This document shows positions 34,582 through 46,084 of a DNA stretch of 64,000 nt, piece by piece. The stretch comes from Phoebastria nigripes (Eukaryota; Chordata; Aves; Procellariiformes; Diomedeidae), in the NCBI GenBank assembly GCA_035582835.1, contig JAYKAV010002109.1, positions 310,001-374,000 on the forward strand. Direction: 5' to 3'. The notes below the pieces were generated by a model. That model saw nothing but the letters and a program-made list of their open reading frames with translations, was not told the DNA's origin and did not search any database. The position numbers were made by a program, and so were the translations under genes. Numbering within the stretch: the stretch's first letter is position 1; each line of letters opens with the position of its first letter.

Positions 34582-37492
34582 TCACTTCTCTCCTGCCTGT
34601 CCCAGCAAGGTGCTGCCCTCTCTGCTGCAAGACTGGAGCGAGGAGGGGATTTATCCCTTTCCAGATGGTTGGAAAGCAAAGGAGCTGAGCGGCAGGTGAG
34701 GCTCTGGGCTGTCCACACCATTCACCCTCAAAGCGGTTTGGGTCCGTCCCCACTTGTCCTGCTCCGCTCGTGCGGGTTCCCAGCAGGCACCGGTAATCGC
34801 AGCGGCCCCGTCATCCCCGTCCTCCCCAGCTGGAGCGGGCTCTGGTTTCCCCCTGCCTTTCCCTACCATCTGGACGTGGGGCCGGGTGGCTGGAGACCAT
34901 CTGACTTCTCAGCCAAACGCTAGATACCGGAGATCATAGAGGGACTTTTAAAAAATTAATTTTGCTGGCTATAAAGCTCCAGAGAGTGCAATTCAGTGCT
35001 CAGCTCAGCTGGCCGTTTCGGCTCGGGCAGGATCTACCACAGTGCTGCGTGACCCCGCGGCGTTTGGAGCCATCTGGCCCGGCAGCCCAAGCCCCGCAGC
35101 CCCGGCCCCAGCCCGGCGCGGGTCCCGGTGCTGCTGATCCCGCCTGGTCCTCTGGCTCTTCAGCAACTCCCCTCTTCCCACAAGACCGGGGGCCTCCTGC
35201 ACACATTTCTAGAGGCAGGCAAGAGTGATTTGGGAAATGAGAAATTTGCTTTAAAATGTGATTTCAGCTGTCTCACACCTAGTCAGGATTTTCAGCTAAT
35301 TTTGCTGAATACTTCTAGTTGGAGACATTTTTGCTTCAGGGCTAGAGGCACCGAACGACCCACAAGAAGTTGGCAGCTTTGCATTCTGCAGCCTGAGGGT
35401 TGGGGTATAGGGTATCATTCCCAAGGATATAGGAGACCCTTTTCCAGTCCATCCTCTATGTCTTACGGGAGTGGAGCTCTGCAAGGTGATGGCTGAGTTT
35501 TGGTGGGACAAGGCCAAATCTTTGCAAGTCCTAGTAGTTAAATGCTTTATGCCACCTTGTTGGGTCTACCCCTGCCCTCCACCCGGGCATCCAGGCCCCT
35601 TGTTTGTATTTCTCCTACCACCACCTCTGTGCAGGTGGACTCTCAAAGAGCCAGGCTCTTTTCCCAATCCCTTAGCTCAGCCCTCTGGGCATCGATCTGC
35701 GTGCTCGGCCACAAATGGGACCCCGCCGTGTGGGGGTGTCAGGGGGAGCTGGGGGCAGTGGCGGCAGCTCTGTCCCCTACAGCTCTTGCACAGCGCTGTG
35801 GCCGGCAGCCAGGTCTACGGCTCTGTGGGATGGGGCTGCTTGTGCAGGAGGATGGTTTCGGATTATGTGCTTGCCGTGTGTCCCTGCTGCACTGCACAGC
35901 ACCATTTGCCCTCTCTGTCGAAGCCGCTGTGGAAGGGGATGGGAAGAGGCTTTCCAAAAGGAAGATGCTTTCCAAGGACAGCCAGCTGCCCACAGAAGGG
36001 CATGGCAGAGCGGGGTGGCTGCTGGAAGTGGAGGTGCTAGAAGGACCCTGGAGCTATGGGCAGGAGACCCACAGAGCCTGCTGCCTTGCCAGCCTCCATG
36101 CAGCCAGAGGACCAGGGGGCTTGGTGCTCTCAGATGCGCAGGATGTTTTACATCTCCCATCTGCTTCCCCGCCACCGCTGCCATATGGCTCTTTCCCAGC
36201 CTGGATACTTTCTTCCTAACCCCTTGCTGCTCCACCAGCCCCAGCGGCTTCAGCGTGTGTGGAGCCCTGGCTTCTGCTACCATTTCCAAATTGCCAGCAG
36301 TCACATGGCTGCCCTTCGCAAGGGGCAAGTGCTGTTTTCTACCTCCTCACCGTTTTCTGCCCAAAATGCTGCCGCAGCATCCTCCCTGCCCCGGGAAACC
36401 CATGGGGAATGCCCAGTGGGTTTGCTGGACCTTCTGCTTTCTGCTTTACTCCTTCTTGCTTCACCTTTGTTAAACTGAGCTGTTCTGGTTCATTCCCCAT
36501 GGAGCAGAAGTGAAGATGGCCTTTAGGACCCAAAAAAAGAGCAAGACGTCCAAAGGAGCCGACGGGGTTGGTAGGTGGTGGGTGTCACAGCTTGACCACA
36601 CTGTGCCACCGCTCGTCTCCCTCAGCCCAGCCTGGTCCAGCGAGGCTGCAGCGCTGAGGATGGGCAGGTTTGTGCACCACAGATGTGAGTCTGAGTCCAC
36701 CTCGCAGCGCTAACGTAGCACGCAGGCTGGTGGATCCAGGCATGAAAGAGGGAAAGAGCTTCCAGGGCTAGGTGCAGCCAAGATGTGGATTAGAGCAGCT
36801 CTGAAGCTTATTTTCAGTCACTTGCTGGAAGGATGTGCCACAACGAAATGATGAGGAACAGTCCAAAACCCATTAAATCCTCTGCTAAATGCATTAAGCT
36901 AAGCACGTGCCCTGCCTGCGTCTTGCCAGGAGCAAAGCCTCCTGCAGAAGGGTCCAGAAAAACCCCGGCCTTGTTTCCTCCCAGGACACTGCCCTGGAGA
37001 GCGGGGTCTCACCCCAGTGCCCCCCGCCCGACCTTGTCCCTCCTGTCCCTGCTGGCAGCGGGCTCAGCTGCACGGCAGAGGGAGGGGACACCCTCCCCAC
37101 GTCCCACGGGGTGTGGGTCTGCTCCTCCATCCTGCAGTGTTGGTGGGGGGTCTGCCCACAGCCTCCTCGAGCACCCCTGCGGCTGGCTCCCTGCCCGGGC
37201 AGCCCCGACACCCCGGTGATGGCTGTAGCACCTTTTGGGGGACACCGCAGGCTGGGGGTTTGCTTGCTGGCCCCTTGGTTTAGCTGGGCTCTGCGGGGAC
37301 ACTGCGGGGACACTGCGCATCCTCCGGGGCTGGGGGCCACGCCAGAGACAGGGGTGGGCGACACTCACCCCCCACCCGCCCCGCCCGCTCCCCCGCCCAG
37401 GACTCCGTGCCCACGCCTCACGCAAGGGGAGCCCCGGGCTGGCTACCTGCCTTTTCCCCAGCCCCCCCGCCAGCGGCAGATGAGGTTACAGA

Positions 37493-37508
37493 CCCCCCCC
37501 CCCCCCCC
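37493..37508 (+). repeat. C16 homopolymer
   Basis: Sixteen consecutive C at the left edge of the CpG island. Length calls in such runs are unreliable. Confidence 0.9.
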
Positions 37509-37674
37509 GGGCCGACCCCCCCGGGCTGCGTCCCGCTGGGGGCCCGGGGCCGCGCCGCGGGGCGGGGGCCGCTGCCCGCCGGCAGACACTGGATGGCACT
37601 CGCACTCCTTGGCACGCAGGGCTGCCACCGCTTGTTTTCGGAGGAAAGCACGGGGGAGGGAGGGCGGGACTTAC

Positions 37675-37950
37675 CGTCCTGCCCCCCCGGGCGAGCCCGG
37701 GGGCCGGGGGCCGCGGCTCCGTGGGCTCCGTGGGCTCCGACCGGGCGCGGTCAGAGCGGGGGCGGCGGGGGCCAGCGCTGGCTCTGCTCTGCGGCAGGGC
37801 GGCTTTGGGCTCTGCTCTGCCGCTGCTTTGCGCTTCCAAAGCACGGCCAAAGGCTGCACAGGCGGGCGCTTCGTCAAGGCCACCCCCGCCAAACACCAGG
37901 CTGTAGCAGCCCCCCGTCCCCCTCGCAGTTGGGGGGAGCACTGGGAGAGC
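37675..37950 (-). other. Candidate first exon of an unidentified minus-strand transcript
   Basis: On the minus strand the sequence AGGACG|GTAAGT places a full-consensus splice donor with the intron starting at 37674 and running to lower coordinates. The bases before it lie within the CpG island, as expected of a 5' exon; the far end given here is only the island edge. A minus-strand frame across it (37671-38024) ends at the TAA inside the donor itself. If the exon codes, the reading therefore depends on splicing. Its peptide is Pro/Ala/Arg-rich and unrecognised, so a 5' untranslated or long non-coding RNA exon is just as likely. I found no acceptor that I could pair with it. Confidence 0.3.
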
Positions 37951-37960
37951 TGCTGGCGGT

Positions 37961-40900
37961 GCTGTGGCTCAGCCAGACCCGCTGCAACCCAGGAGTCCCT
38001 GGTCAGCATCGTCCCCACAGCCACAGTTTGCTTGCNTGTGTGCTGGGGTCTCCAGCCGGCTGGATTCCCCTCCGCAGAGCACCGGTCCCCACACCTAGTG
38101 AACTCNGTGGGAATTACAACACATCATTTATTAAAGGGTTGCTGTCAAGGTTGACAAGCCCCCAAATTAAGTAGCTTAAAAATTCCATTAGCTGAGGTCT
38201 TTCTGGTGCCATGTCCTATCTCACTTTTGTTTATCAACCTTCACGGCTCTGAATATCTAGTAGCTGCTCAGCTGTGTCCGTATGGTGGAGAGATGGGGGG
38301 GAGGACGGGAGATTTGGGGGAAGGGAAAAGTTCACCAACATGCAGCACGTACAAGGATCTCTCTATAAATGCAGTCTGGAAGCTGGTCACACCAGCCTGT
38401 AAACAAGTGGGGCCCAGGTTCATGTGTATTGAGCACTCCAGCAGCGTGAGAGCAAAAACTTCATGGGGAGTAGGGAAGGGGAGGGGGCTGGCTTGAGTTT
38501 TAGGTCTCTGTGGTCCAGCCCCCCTGCTACTCCCTGCTAAGGTTAGGTGTCCTGTGCCCCTCCGCTCGCAGGCTGGCGCTGCTGCTCCGGAGGCGATATG
38601 CGCAAGGAAAAATTCTGCATTTGGGTCAAGGAAGACGTGCCCGGGAGGTGCAGGTGTGGGCTTAGCAAGGGGACACGATGACTTTCTTCCATTTCACATG
38701 ATGCCTGGGCATCAGCTAAGAAAGATGCTGTGCTGCTGCACAGCTCCTCCCAGCACCTCCAGCTCCATCCTGCCGTCCCCTCTGGGGTGCGGAGGTCTGC
38801 CGTGCACGGGACGGGCGGACCTCGGAGCTTCCGGAGAAAGGGGACAGTCTTCCTGTGCAGGCACGTCTACAGACCAGGCTTCCCATCACTTCTAGCTCAG
38901 GAGAGGACTTTTGCACTGCTAGAACATCATATTCCCTTAAAATAGAAGCTGGGGCAACAAACGTCAGAGCAGCTCTGGCAGCGACTGCGAGGTGCAGCCA
39001 GCAAGAGGGTTACTGAGTCTGGCACATGCTGCCTTCAGTTACTGGGACGGCGTTGCATGCGGGTCCTCGCAAGGGCTTCCATCAACACGTCCTTACCCAT
39101 CTCTGCCTCGCCGCAGCTGCAGGGCCGGAGAGCACAGTGTGTGCGACACAGAGGCACAACTGCCTGCGAGGCGGTGGGGATGGGCCAGGCTGCAAAGCAG
39201 CCACAGCAGCACAGCCAGTACGCTCACGCTCTGCATTGCCAGCTAGGTGCTCTAGAAACAGCTTTTACAGCGCACAAGTGAAAACGGTGCTAGTTTGCAC
39301 CTGACTCTGTGGTACAAAATGCCCCTTCACCCCATGCGCTGCAGAAAAGCTGGCTTCCAGACTGCAAACTGCTCCGCTGCCTTCACCGACGTTGTCCGGT
39401 GAGATGGTCCTGTAAACGCTGCTGGAGGAGGCAGGGAGCCGCACGCAGGTACCAGTGCCATCCACTCTGGACTAACGGCTGCTGCTCCTCGCTCACCCCG
39501 ACTCGAACGCAGCCTCTGTCCAGAGCCAGGAGGCGAGGCAGGGAGGGGAGTCGCTCTGAGGGTGCAGCTGCTGGACACAGCTCCGCTCCCCTGCCCGAGC
39601 TCATGTGTTTCCCCTCCTCCCTAGTCTGTGACTGTCCATAACCCTTGCACAGAAGCAGGAAAAGGAGATTTTGTGCCTCTAAGTCTGTCTGTGCTTGTTA
39701 CTCACTGTCCCTCTGGGCGAGATCACCATGGATGGCTCTAGCAGACGGCGGCGACCTCCCCAGAGAGGAGAGAAAACGGAGAAACTGCATCCCACTCTGT
39801 TCAAACAACCAGCCTGGCCCGCAGCTCCAAACCTCAAACTTAATCTGTCTGCAAAGCTGAAACTCCTTCCAGGGCTGAGCAATTAGGGCGAGTGCTGTCC
39901 CGAGGCTGTGTCGTGCAGCAGCGCAAGCTATCTAATGGGTGGGGGGAGAAGCCCACCGCTCCACGGCTGCTCTTCAGCTGGGAGATGCTCCAGCGTGCTT
40001 TAAATAATCAGCACAGGTCCCCGACCCGAAGCGCTGCAGCTGCAGCTGTGAGGAGTTCAGTCCCTCTGCCTCTTGGTGACAGCAAGAGAAGCACTCGGAG
40101 AAGGGTGGCAATACAGATGACTTCTGGAAATACCTGAAATGTCAGTTGAAATATTATTCTCCTGAAATCCCAGCCTGATTTGCAAGTCAAGGAGAATGGG
40201 ATATATCAGGAGAATCAACCAAACTCCAGGAGACATCTCCAAAACTCCATTTATTTTTAACAACTGAGTGTTGCACCTTTCTCTTCTCTATGAACACGGA
40301 GCGGTGTGTCCCATTAACAACCTGGCTGTGCTGGTCCGCTGGGCTTGCTCACAGCGGGGTTACTCACGGGGGTGCCTGTTTATTAAAGAACAGGACTGAG
40401 ACCCACCGTCCCCATCAGTGCCACGCGCTGAACGCCCCATCAGCCCCGTCAGCCCTGGAGCAACTTCACGAACTGAACCGAGCGCAGGTGGCAAACATTT
40501 ACATGCCAAAACCTGCTGCGTTGGCAGTTGCATGCTTGTGCACTGTTGGCGCAGATGTGGTGGTGTCGGCATGGAGGAGTGCGTTGGTGCTTGACGGCGT
40601 GCATGTGTGCAGGGACAGGCAAATCCGCACACGAAACCCTCCCCTCGCCCTTCTGTCTCCAGGAGCAATTACTGGGCGTGAGGGGAATGAGAAATCTGCA
40701 TGATAAATCTAGAAAAAGCAAACTGCTCCACTCCACCAGGAAGGAACCCAGCTATTTTTAAGTTCAGGGACGATGCATGCAGCCAGATAAAATATTCAGC
40801 CTTGTGCAAAAGAAAACAGGAGGAGAGCAGAAACATCCCAGCTCTGTCTGTCCCTTGCAGCCCTCTCCCCACCCACTCCCTGGGTGCATGAGGGCTCCCT

Positions 40901-41189
40901 GAGACCCCGCTGCAGCCCCGTGATGCCTGCCTGGAGCTGGGAGGACGCAGAAAGCCAGGCACGGGGCCGGGCGGCCAGTCCCACACCGAACGCCGAATGC
41001 TAAATATGTGCCGGGCCATCTCTAGGAAATGCTTGCGAAACCCACTGACCCAAATACTCCCACCCAGAACGCGTCCCTGGCTGAGCAGGAGCGATAATGA
41101 GATGAAGCAGCGGATGAATGGTTGGCAGCCACCCCACCGGAGAAGCGATGCTGCTGACCAAGGAGATGAGCAAAGGGCTTGATTTACAC
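37961..41189. other. Non-genic DNA, no supported gene
   Basis: A short AT-rich piece at about 38160-38205 (CAAATTAAGTAGCTTAAAAATTCC) follows the CpG island. The rest is single-copy sequence without recognisable repeats or domains. If the minus-strand exon at 37675 and the CpG island at 41190 belong to one transcription unit, this stretch would be intron or upstream sequence. That is conjecture. Confidence 0.5.
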
Positions 41190-41510
41190 CCGCGGGCGGT
41201 GGGTTTGGTAACGCAGACCCTGCGCCCGCGAGGGGAGGAGAGCACCCCGCGTCCGCCCAGCCCATCACCCCGCTCCCTGGGGGCCCCGTCACACCCGAGG
41301 GTGGGGGGTGCGGAGCGGCGCGGGGCTCGTGGCCCCTCGCTCGGAAGCAATGGCTCCTGACAAGCGCATGGCGGGAGCGGAGCAGCGCGAAAGCGACCTC
41401 ATCGCCGCCGATCATGTCAGCATGGGGACCGGGACCCCCGCCGCTGACCTACTTACTGCTTAAAGGAGCAGCCCGGTGCCGTGCAGCGAGGGGCTTCAGG
41501 GGGCCGGGGG
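41190..41510. promoter_or_regulatory. Second CpG island, candidate promoter
   Basis: I count about 36 CpG in about 320 bases, with an observed-to-expected ratio near 0.9 by hand. On the minus strand GCA|GTAAGT places a consensus splice donor with the intron beginning at 41456. A minus-strand ATG frame of 248 codons starts at 41415 and runs to 40669. On the plus strand a 37-codon ATG frame (41350-41463) also begins inside the island. Neither product is recognised. Promoter function is inferred from CpG content. Confidence 0.5.
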
Positions 41511-43818
41511 GCCTCTGTGTCCCTGGGGGCTCTGGACCAGGCGGGGGAGGCTGTGCTGTCGAGGATGCTGTGGAAGGCACCAACGCAGCATCCCCACGCT
41601 GGATGTTACCTCTTGCTAAAATTAAGGTGTTTTTCTCACCCCTCCCGTCTCCAGACCACTATAAATAATGATGCTGAGCACAACAAAACAAATACATGCT
41701 CGGTGCATTTAGTTGCCGCTTCCAATAACAGTGACAACTGTTGTTATTCATATTTACTCCAGTGCTGCTGCAGCCTCGCAGAAAGTGGCACCTTGTTCTG
41801 CCAGGCAACGGGAGGATGTCGAGGACTTTTTTATGATCAAAGTGGGATCCCTTTGTGCTCTTGGCCACTTAATGCGAGCACAAGAGGTGAACAAAAATAC
41901 AGAATTATTTCCTGTGATAAACACGGGACCAGGTGGAGATACTCAGGACGCTGGGAACCTGCGTGGACTGTTTTCCAGCAGAACAGCTCCAGCGCTGCCT
42001 TTCTGCGTGCCTACTGCTGTACAAACCGAACCGTCTCTGGTTTAATTTCAGTCAAAGGGAATTGACTGGAAGAATTTTTTTTTATATGAGGCTGTGTACA
42101 GTTATTACTCTTTGTCTATTTTTTTCTTTTAATTAAAAAACCCCCACAAACCAGGAAACCAATATTCCTGTTTCTTCCTTAAAATTTGATTGTATTAGAA
42201 TTGAAATGAAGGATTTTGCTATGAATCTCCCCATACAAAAATTAGAAAGCCTCAAAGAAATATTTTTAGATGGTCAAACAAATATTTGCTAAGGAGCTGC
42301 TTTGCCCTGTCGCCGGGGGTCCTGCGCCTGCAGCTCTCCGGGCCATGCTGGAGAGGCCATGGCCGCGGTGCCCTGGCTGTCCTTGCAAACAGAAACTGCC
42401 AAAAAATCTCCTTCTGTGAACAGTTTTTCATTTGAAATATTTTCCTTTCGTATAGGAACAATGCAAGCTTGCTGCTCGCTACGCGTGTCAAGACACGCTG
42501 CTGCTTCAGCATTTTCCCCTGATGGGCTGGGGGTGAGCAGGCATCGCCCGCTCTGCCCAGTGGGGCCCTGGGAATGGAGAAGTTCACTCTTGCTCTGTTG
42601 TATTGAAAAATTTGGAAATTTTTTTGGTTTATAATTATTTACTCCTCACCACTACAGCAACTTTCCTTTGCTGTTTTGCACTGACAGTTTTAAACAAAAC
42701 CGGAAGGTGAGTAACGCTGAAGGTTTTCAAACAACTTGTCCGTCTCCTGTTACCCTGGGAGAGCATTTGCAAAATGAAAGCATTTAAACTATCTGAGATG
42801 TGATTACCACGAAATGGATAGGAGAAATAAGAAACAGCAGTGCAAAAACACAACCAAAAATACCCAAGATTAAAAATGAGCTTTAACCTTCATGTTTGTT
42901 TTGTTCAGAGCCCGAAAGGCTGCCGGGGCAATGCGCACAGCAACGAGATTGAAAAGTTCAAATTGTCCAGAAAGTGCCTGATGTTAAAGGTGCTTAAAAT
43001 ACAGAGAAGGGCGTAGAAGAATATTATTGTGTCAATTATCCGAAAAAAAAAGGGAAAAGTGAGAGGACCTGGCGACAGCCAACCCGCTGCACACAGCCAC
43101 AAACACACAATAATAATAGTAAATATTTCAGGTCTGCTTCCCTGCCCTGCCCCCCGCGCAGAGGTGCTCACCTGCAAGGGCTTGGGGCTTCTTCCATGTT
43201 TCCTTCAGCAATGGCAAAACGTTTTGGTTCACTGGGCCAAAGTTTGACTGACTTGTTTAAATATTTGTAGCCCTTATTAGTAAATACCAGTGGCAACATA
43301 TGAGCATCCTCCAACCACGTGAAGTGTGTTACCATGTACTGTAATGCTCAGCTGATATGTGTAAATACGTTGAATTTTAAATGAGTACCACAAATAATAT
43401 GGTCACAGCAAATCTTATAATGATTTGTCATAAAATGTGATGTCCTGACACTATGAAAGAGAAAAGTATTAGCTAAGTGATATTGGTAAATATTATCCAG
43501 GTACTACCAGTGTTATCTAAACGTCCTGTTGCGACGACTCCAGCTGCAGAGACGGGAGCGTCTGTCCCAGTACAGGCGCAGCAGGGATGCCGAGACCGTG
43601 GTGCTTCCCACCAAGGCCGGTCCCAGCCTTGCCCTGCCCGGTGCTCTCNGTTTGCAGCCAGCCCTCCTTCCTTCCCCGCTTCCACACACGCCTGCACCAG
43701 CGACCGCTCCCGGGGGCGATGCCGCCCAGTTCCCTTTTCAGCAGCAGGGCTTGCGCTCTGCCAGCCGACAGCGACCCCGGGACAGCCCCGCTCCGGTCGT
43801 GTAAATCCTGACCTTTAT
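41511..43818. other. Non-genic DNA, no supported gene
   Basis: From about 42060 to 43500 the sequence is AT-rich single-copy DNA with no recognisable repeat family. The frames are short. The element-like block at 43250-43500 is listed separately. Confidence 0.55.
43250..43500. promoter_or_regulatory. AT-rich element-like block left of the LTR
   Basis: The block contains TTTAAATATTTGTAG, a CACGTG E-box in CCACGTGAAG near 43316, TAATGATTTGTCATAAAATG (with GTCATAAAA, a posterior-HOX-type core, at 43427-43435) and GGTAAATATTATCC. No coding signal is present. The retroviral insertion lies about 300 bases to its right. Confidence 0.22.
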
Positions 43819-43823
43819 GTGAG
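43819..43823 (+). repeat. Left target-site duplication, GTGAG
   Basis: This five-base direct repeat is identical to 44375-44379 and brackets the LTR exactly. Five bases is a usual duplication length for many retroviral integrases. Confidence 0.8.
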
Positions 43824-44374
43824 TATCCTGGTTTCAGCTGGGATAGAGTTAATTTTCTTCCTAGTAGCTGGTATAGTGCTGTGTTTTGGATTTAGGATGA
43901 GAATAATGTTGATGACAACACACTGATGTTTTAGTTGTTGCTGAGCAGTGCTTACACTAAGTCAGGGGCTTTTCAGCTTCTCACACTGCCCTGCCAGCGA
44001 GGAGGCTGGGGGTGCACAAGAAGCTGGGAGGGGGCACAGCCAGGACAGCTGACCCCAACTGACCACAGGGATATTCCATAGCATAGGACGTCATGCTGAC
44101 CAAAAACTGGGAGGAGTTGGCCGGGGGGGCATGGCCGCTGCTCGGGAACTGGCTGGGCATTGGTCAGCAGGTGGTGAGCAATTGCATTGTGCATCACTTG
44201 TTTTGTATATTCTTTTATCATGATTATTATTTTCCCTTCCTTTTCTGTCCTATTGAATTGTCTTTATCTCAACCCACGAGTTTTACCTTTTTTCTGATTC
44301 TCTCCCCCATCCCACTGGGGGGGTGAGCAAGTGGCTGTGCGGTGCTTAGCTGTCTGCTGGGTTAAACCACGACA
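43824..44374 (+). mobile_element. Solitary LTR of an avian endogenous retrovirus
   Basis: This 551-base element is bracketed by perfect GTGAG duplications and ends in GACA. Its first bases are TATCC, where TG would be expected opposite the terminal CA, so the left terminal dinucleotide appears mutated. The interior (GGGATAGAGTTAATTTTC near its start, ATATTCCATA mid-element, CTTTATCTCAACCCACGAG near the end) matches, from memory, an LTR family common in songbirds and other non-galliform birds; I recall it as ERVL-like but cannot check the name. The usual TATA position in the middle reads GACCAAAAACTGG and the expected poly(A) signal reads TATTGAATTG, so both look decayed. No gag, pol or env sequence adjoins it. 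It is the product of LTR-LTR recombination and not a provirus. Confidence 0.88.
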
Positions 44375-44379
44375 GTGAG
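44375..44379 (+). repeat. Right target-site duplication, GTGAG
   Basis: Matches 43819-43823 exactly and fixes the right end of the LTR at 44374. Confidence 0.8.
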
Positions 44380-45860
44380 GTACAACAGGCTTTCTCCTTC
44401 ACATCCCTTCTCTTTAGAGAAACGTCTTACCTCTGGAGGTGAAGTGATATTATTATTTAGTTCAGCTAAAAAAGAGGCAGCAAAGTCAGCTAACGATTAA
44501 TTTAACAGGGCTCCGATGCGCTGCCAACTCCATTTCGGCTTTCCTTAAAATCATGCTAACTTGGGTAGAAATGGTTCTTCCAGTTCTAAACGTATGGTTG
44601 TTATTACTGCTAACGTGCTCAACCCCTGTGTTTATGTTCAGATCACACCCATGCAATTAGCGTGCCCGTGCCCGAGCAGATTAAACAGCTTTCCAGGACG
44701 CTGCCCATCACCCTGGCATCTGACTGTTACTGCACAGACCGGTGCACAGAAAAAATTTCCAAATGCCAGTGCATCATGGCAGCGTGTTGGATGTGTGGTG
44801 CATGCGTGCCGGCAGCTCGCATGTGCACGCCTGTGCGCAGGCACAAGCGCACACAGAAATACCGACGAGGGAGAAGCCGCGTTGGGATGACTCCCTGTGC
44901 TTTGCCGGAGCGACAGGCACCTGTGCTGCACAGCTAAGGGGTTGTTCTCTTCTTTTTTTTGGGTAACGCTGAGGAGCAGGTGCCCGAGCGAGCCACTAAG
45001 CTTTCCGAGTTTGGGGATGGGAAGACGAGCACCAGCGCAGCCAGGAAAGGCTTGGCCGGCTGTGTGCCGGGGAGCAGCTGAGCGCCCCGCTTCCCTTTGT
45101 CTCCCTTTCCCTTGACTCGGGGCATTTCACATCCCTATTGACAACGTGTTTGGGACATTCAGACATTGAAGTGACAGTGGCATTTCCATGACCTGAAACA
45201 AGAGACTCTGTCGGTGCGGGCTTTGAAGACGTTAGCTGTCCATAATCATGAGTTAGACTTTATCGAGCTTTTAAAGAGCACATGATGAGAACAGCTAGTG
45301 ACAAAGTGTTTCTGCAGAGCGCGATCTGGCCTGGCAGGATTCATCTCCTCAAGCCCTTGGAATTTGCAATATTCATTAGTAGTTGGGAAAAAATGTGCTT
45401 CCTTCGGAACAATGCAAATTGTGAAAGGAAACCTTTCTCACGCGTGTGCCCCGGAGCGCCGGCTCTGGCAGCGGGGGTGGCAGGGAAGCAATTAAAACCC
45501 TTCCAGCCCATTAGTGGGTGCGTTCATTAGAGCTACTGCTGCTGGGGAAGGGCGGGAGGCTGCGCAAAACACTTCTTCGGGAAACAAAATGTCAGGGTCT
45601 GTTGTCGTGTGCTCTTGGCGCCTTTCTTCTCCTCTACTTAAGGGAAAGGTCCTTGGCTGCCGAGGTGGGCACGGAGAAGTCTGCCAGTTCGCGTGGCTTT
45701 TTGCAGAGGGCTTGTCCCAGGGACGGGCACTAGACGTGTGTGGCAGTAGTGCGTGCAGCGGCAGTCAGCCTTGCCGAGCCTCTGCTGCATCAGGGCTGGC
45801 AGCGAGCAGGGAGCCCATCGCCCCAGAGCTACTCCTGCCTGCACCACGGCTTGGTTATGG
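44380..45860. other. Non-genic DNA, nothing recognisable
   Basis: Single-copy sequence with an AT-rich stretch at about 45230-45430. No frame, RNA gene or repeat family is supported. Confidence 0.55.
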
Positions 45861-46084
45861 CACCGTGACGCACCATGCCACGCCACTCCACGGGGCATCA
45901 CACCATGCCTTGGGGGACCGCGCTGTGCCACACCACGTGGGACCATGCCACAGCATGTGGGACCATGCCATGCCATGCTATGTCACACCACGTGGCACCA
46001 TACCAAGTGGGACCATGCCACACCACGTGGCACCACACCATGCCGCGTGGGACCATGCCGCGCCACACCACACCACGTGGCACC
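45861..46084 (+). repeat. Minisatellite of 15-20 bp units with four CACGTG E-boxes
   Basis: Imperfect tandem units are built on CACCACGTGGGACCATGCCA and shorter 15-base forms. Perfect palindromic CACGTG sites lie at 45934, 45989, 46024 and 46074. Degenerate copies at equivalent places read CATGTG, AAGTGG and GCGTGG. CACGTG is the established target of MYC/MAX, USF and CLOCK/BMAL-type bHLH factors, and its central CpG makes binding methylation-sensitive. The His/Thr/Met-rich frames through it arise from the repeat and are not genes. Confidence 0.9.

Larger units (their letters stand above)
29787..37490. other. Non-genic DNA with CpG-rich patches, no supported gene
   Basis: An AT/TG-rich microsatellite-like patch lies at about 29945-30020. 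From 30.5 kb rightwards the DNA becomes GC-rich and stop-poor, so long frames open in several phases at once. The clearest case is 35471-36473, where three plus-strand frames overlap. CpG-rich patches occur at 33412-33600, about 33898-34005 and about 35025-35145. A TCC heptamer repeat lies at 34561-34581. None of the frames matches a family I know. Confidence 0.55.
37493..37960. promoter_or_regulatory. CpG island, candidate promoter
   Basis: Between 37501 and 37800 I count roughly 38 CpG in about three-quarters G+C, which gives an observed-to-expected ratio around 0.8 by hand. This is the densest CpG cluster of the window. It contains GGGCGGGGGC- and GGGCGGGAC-type GC boxes. A perfect minus-strand splice donor lies inside it (see the exon candidate). 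Unmethylated CpG islands of this kind usually mark transcription starts in birds and mammals. Direction and transcript identity are inferred. Confidence 0.6.

Noticed and set aside
35471..36473. Three overlapping plus-strand frames (189, 225 and 252 codons)
   Set aside because: Simultaneous openness in three phases indicates stop-poor composition rather than coding selection. No domain is recognised in any phase.
36907..38154. Longest open frame of the window, 415 codons, plus strand
   Set aside because: It opens at GTG, its product is Pro/Gly/Ala/Arg low-complexity, other frames are open over the same DNA, and it runs through a CpG island where stops are rare.
41350..41463. 37-codon plus-strand ATG frame inside the second CpG island
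   Set aside because: It is short, in a stop-poor island, with an unrecognised product. It is worth testing only if a plus-strand transcript is found.
43477..43926. 149-codon plus-strand frame with a hydrophobic C-terminal stretch
   Set aside because: It runs into the solo LTR, and the hydrophobic part is LTR sequence, which is not coding in this family.
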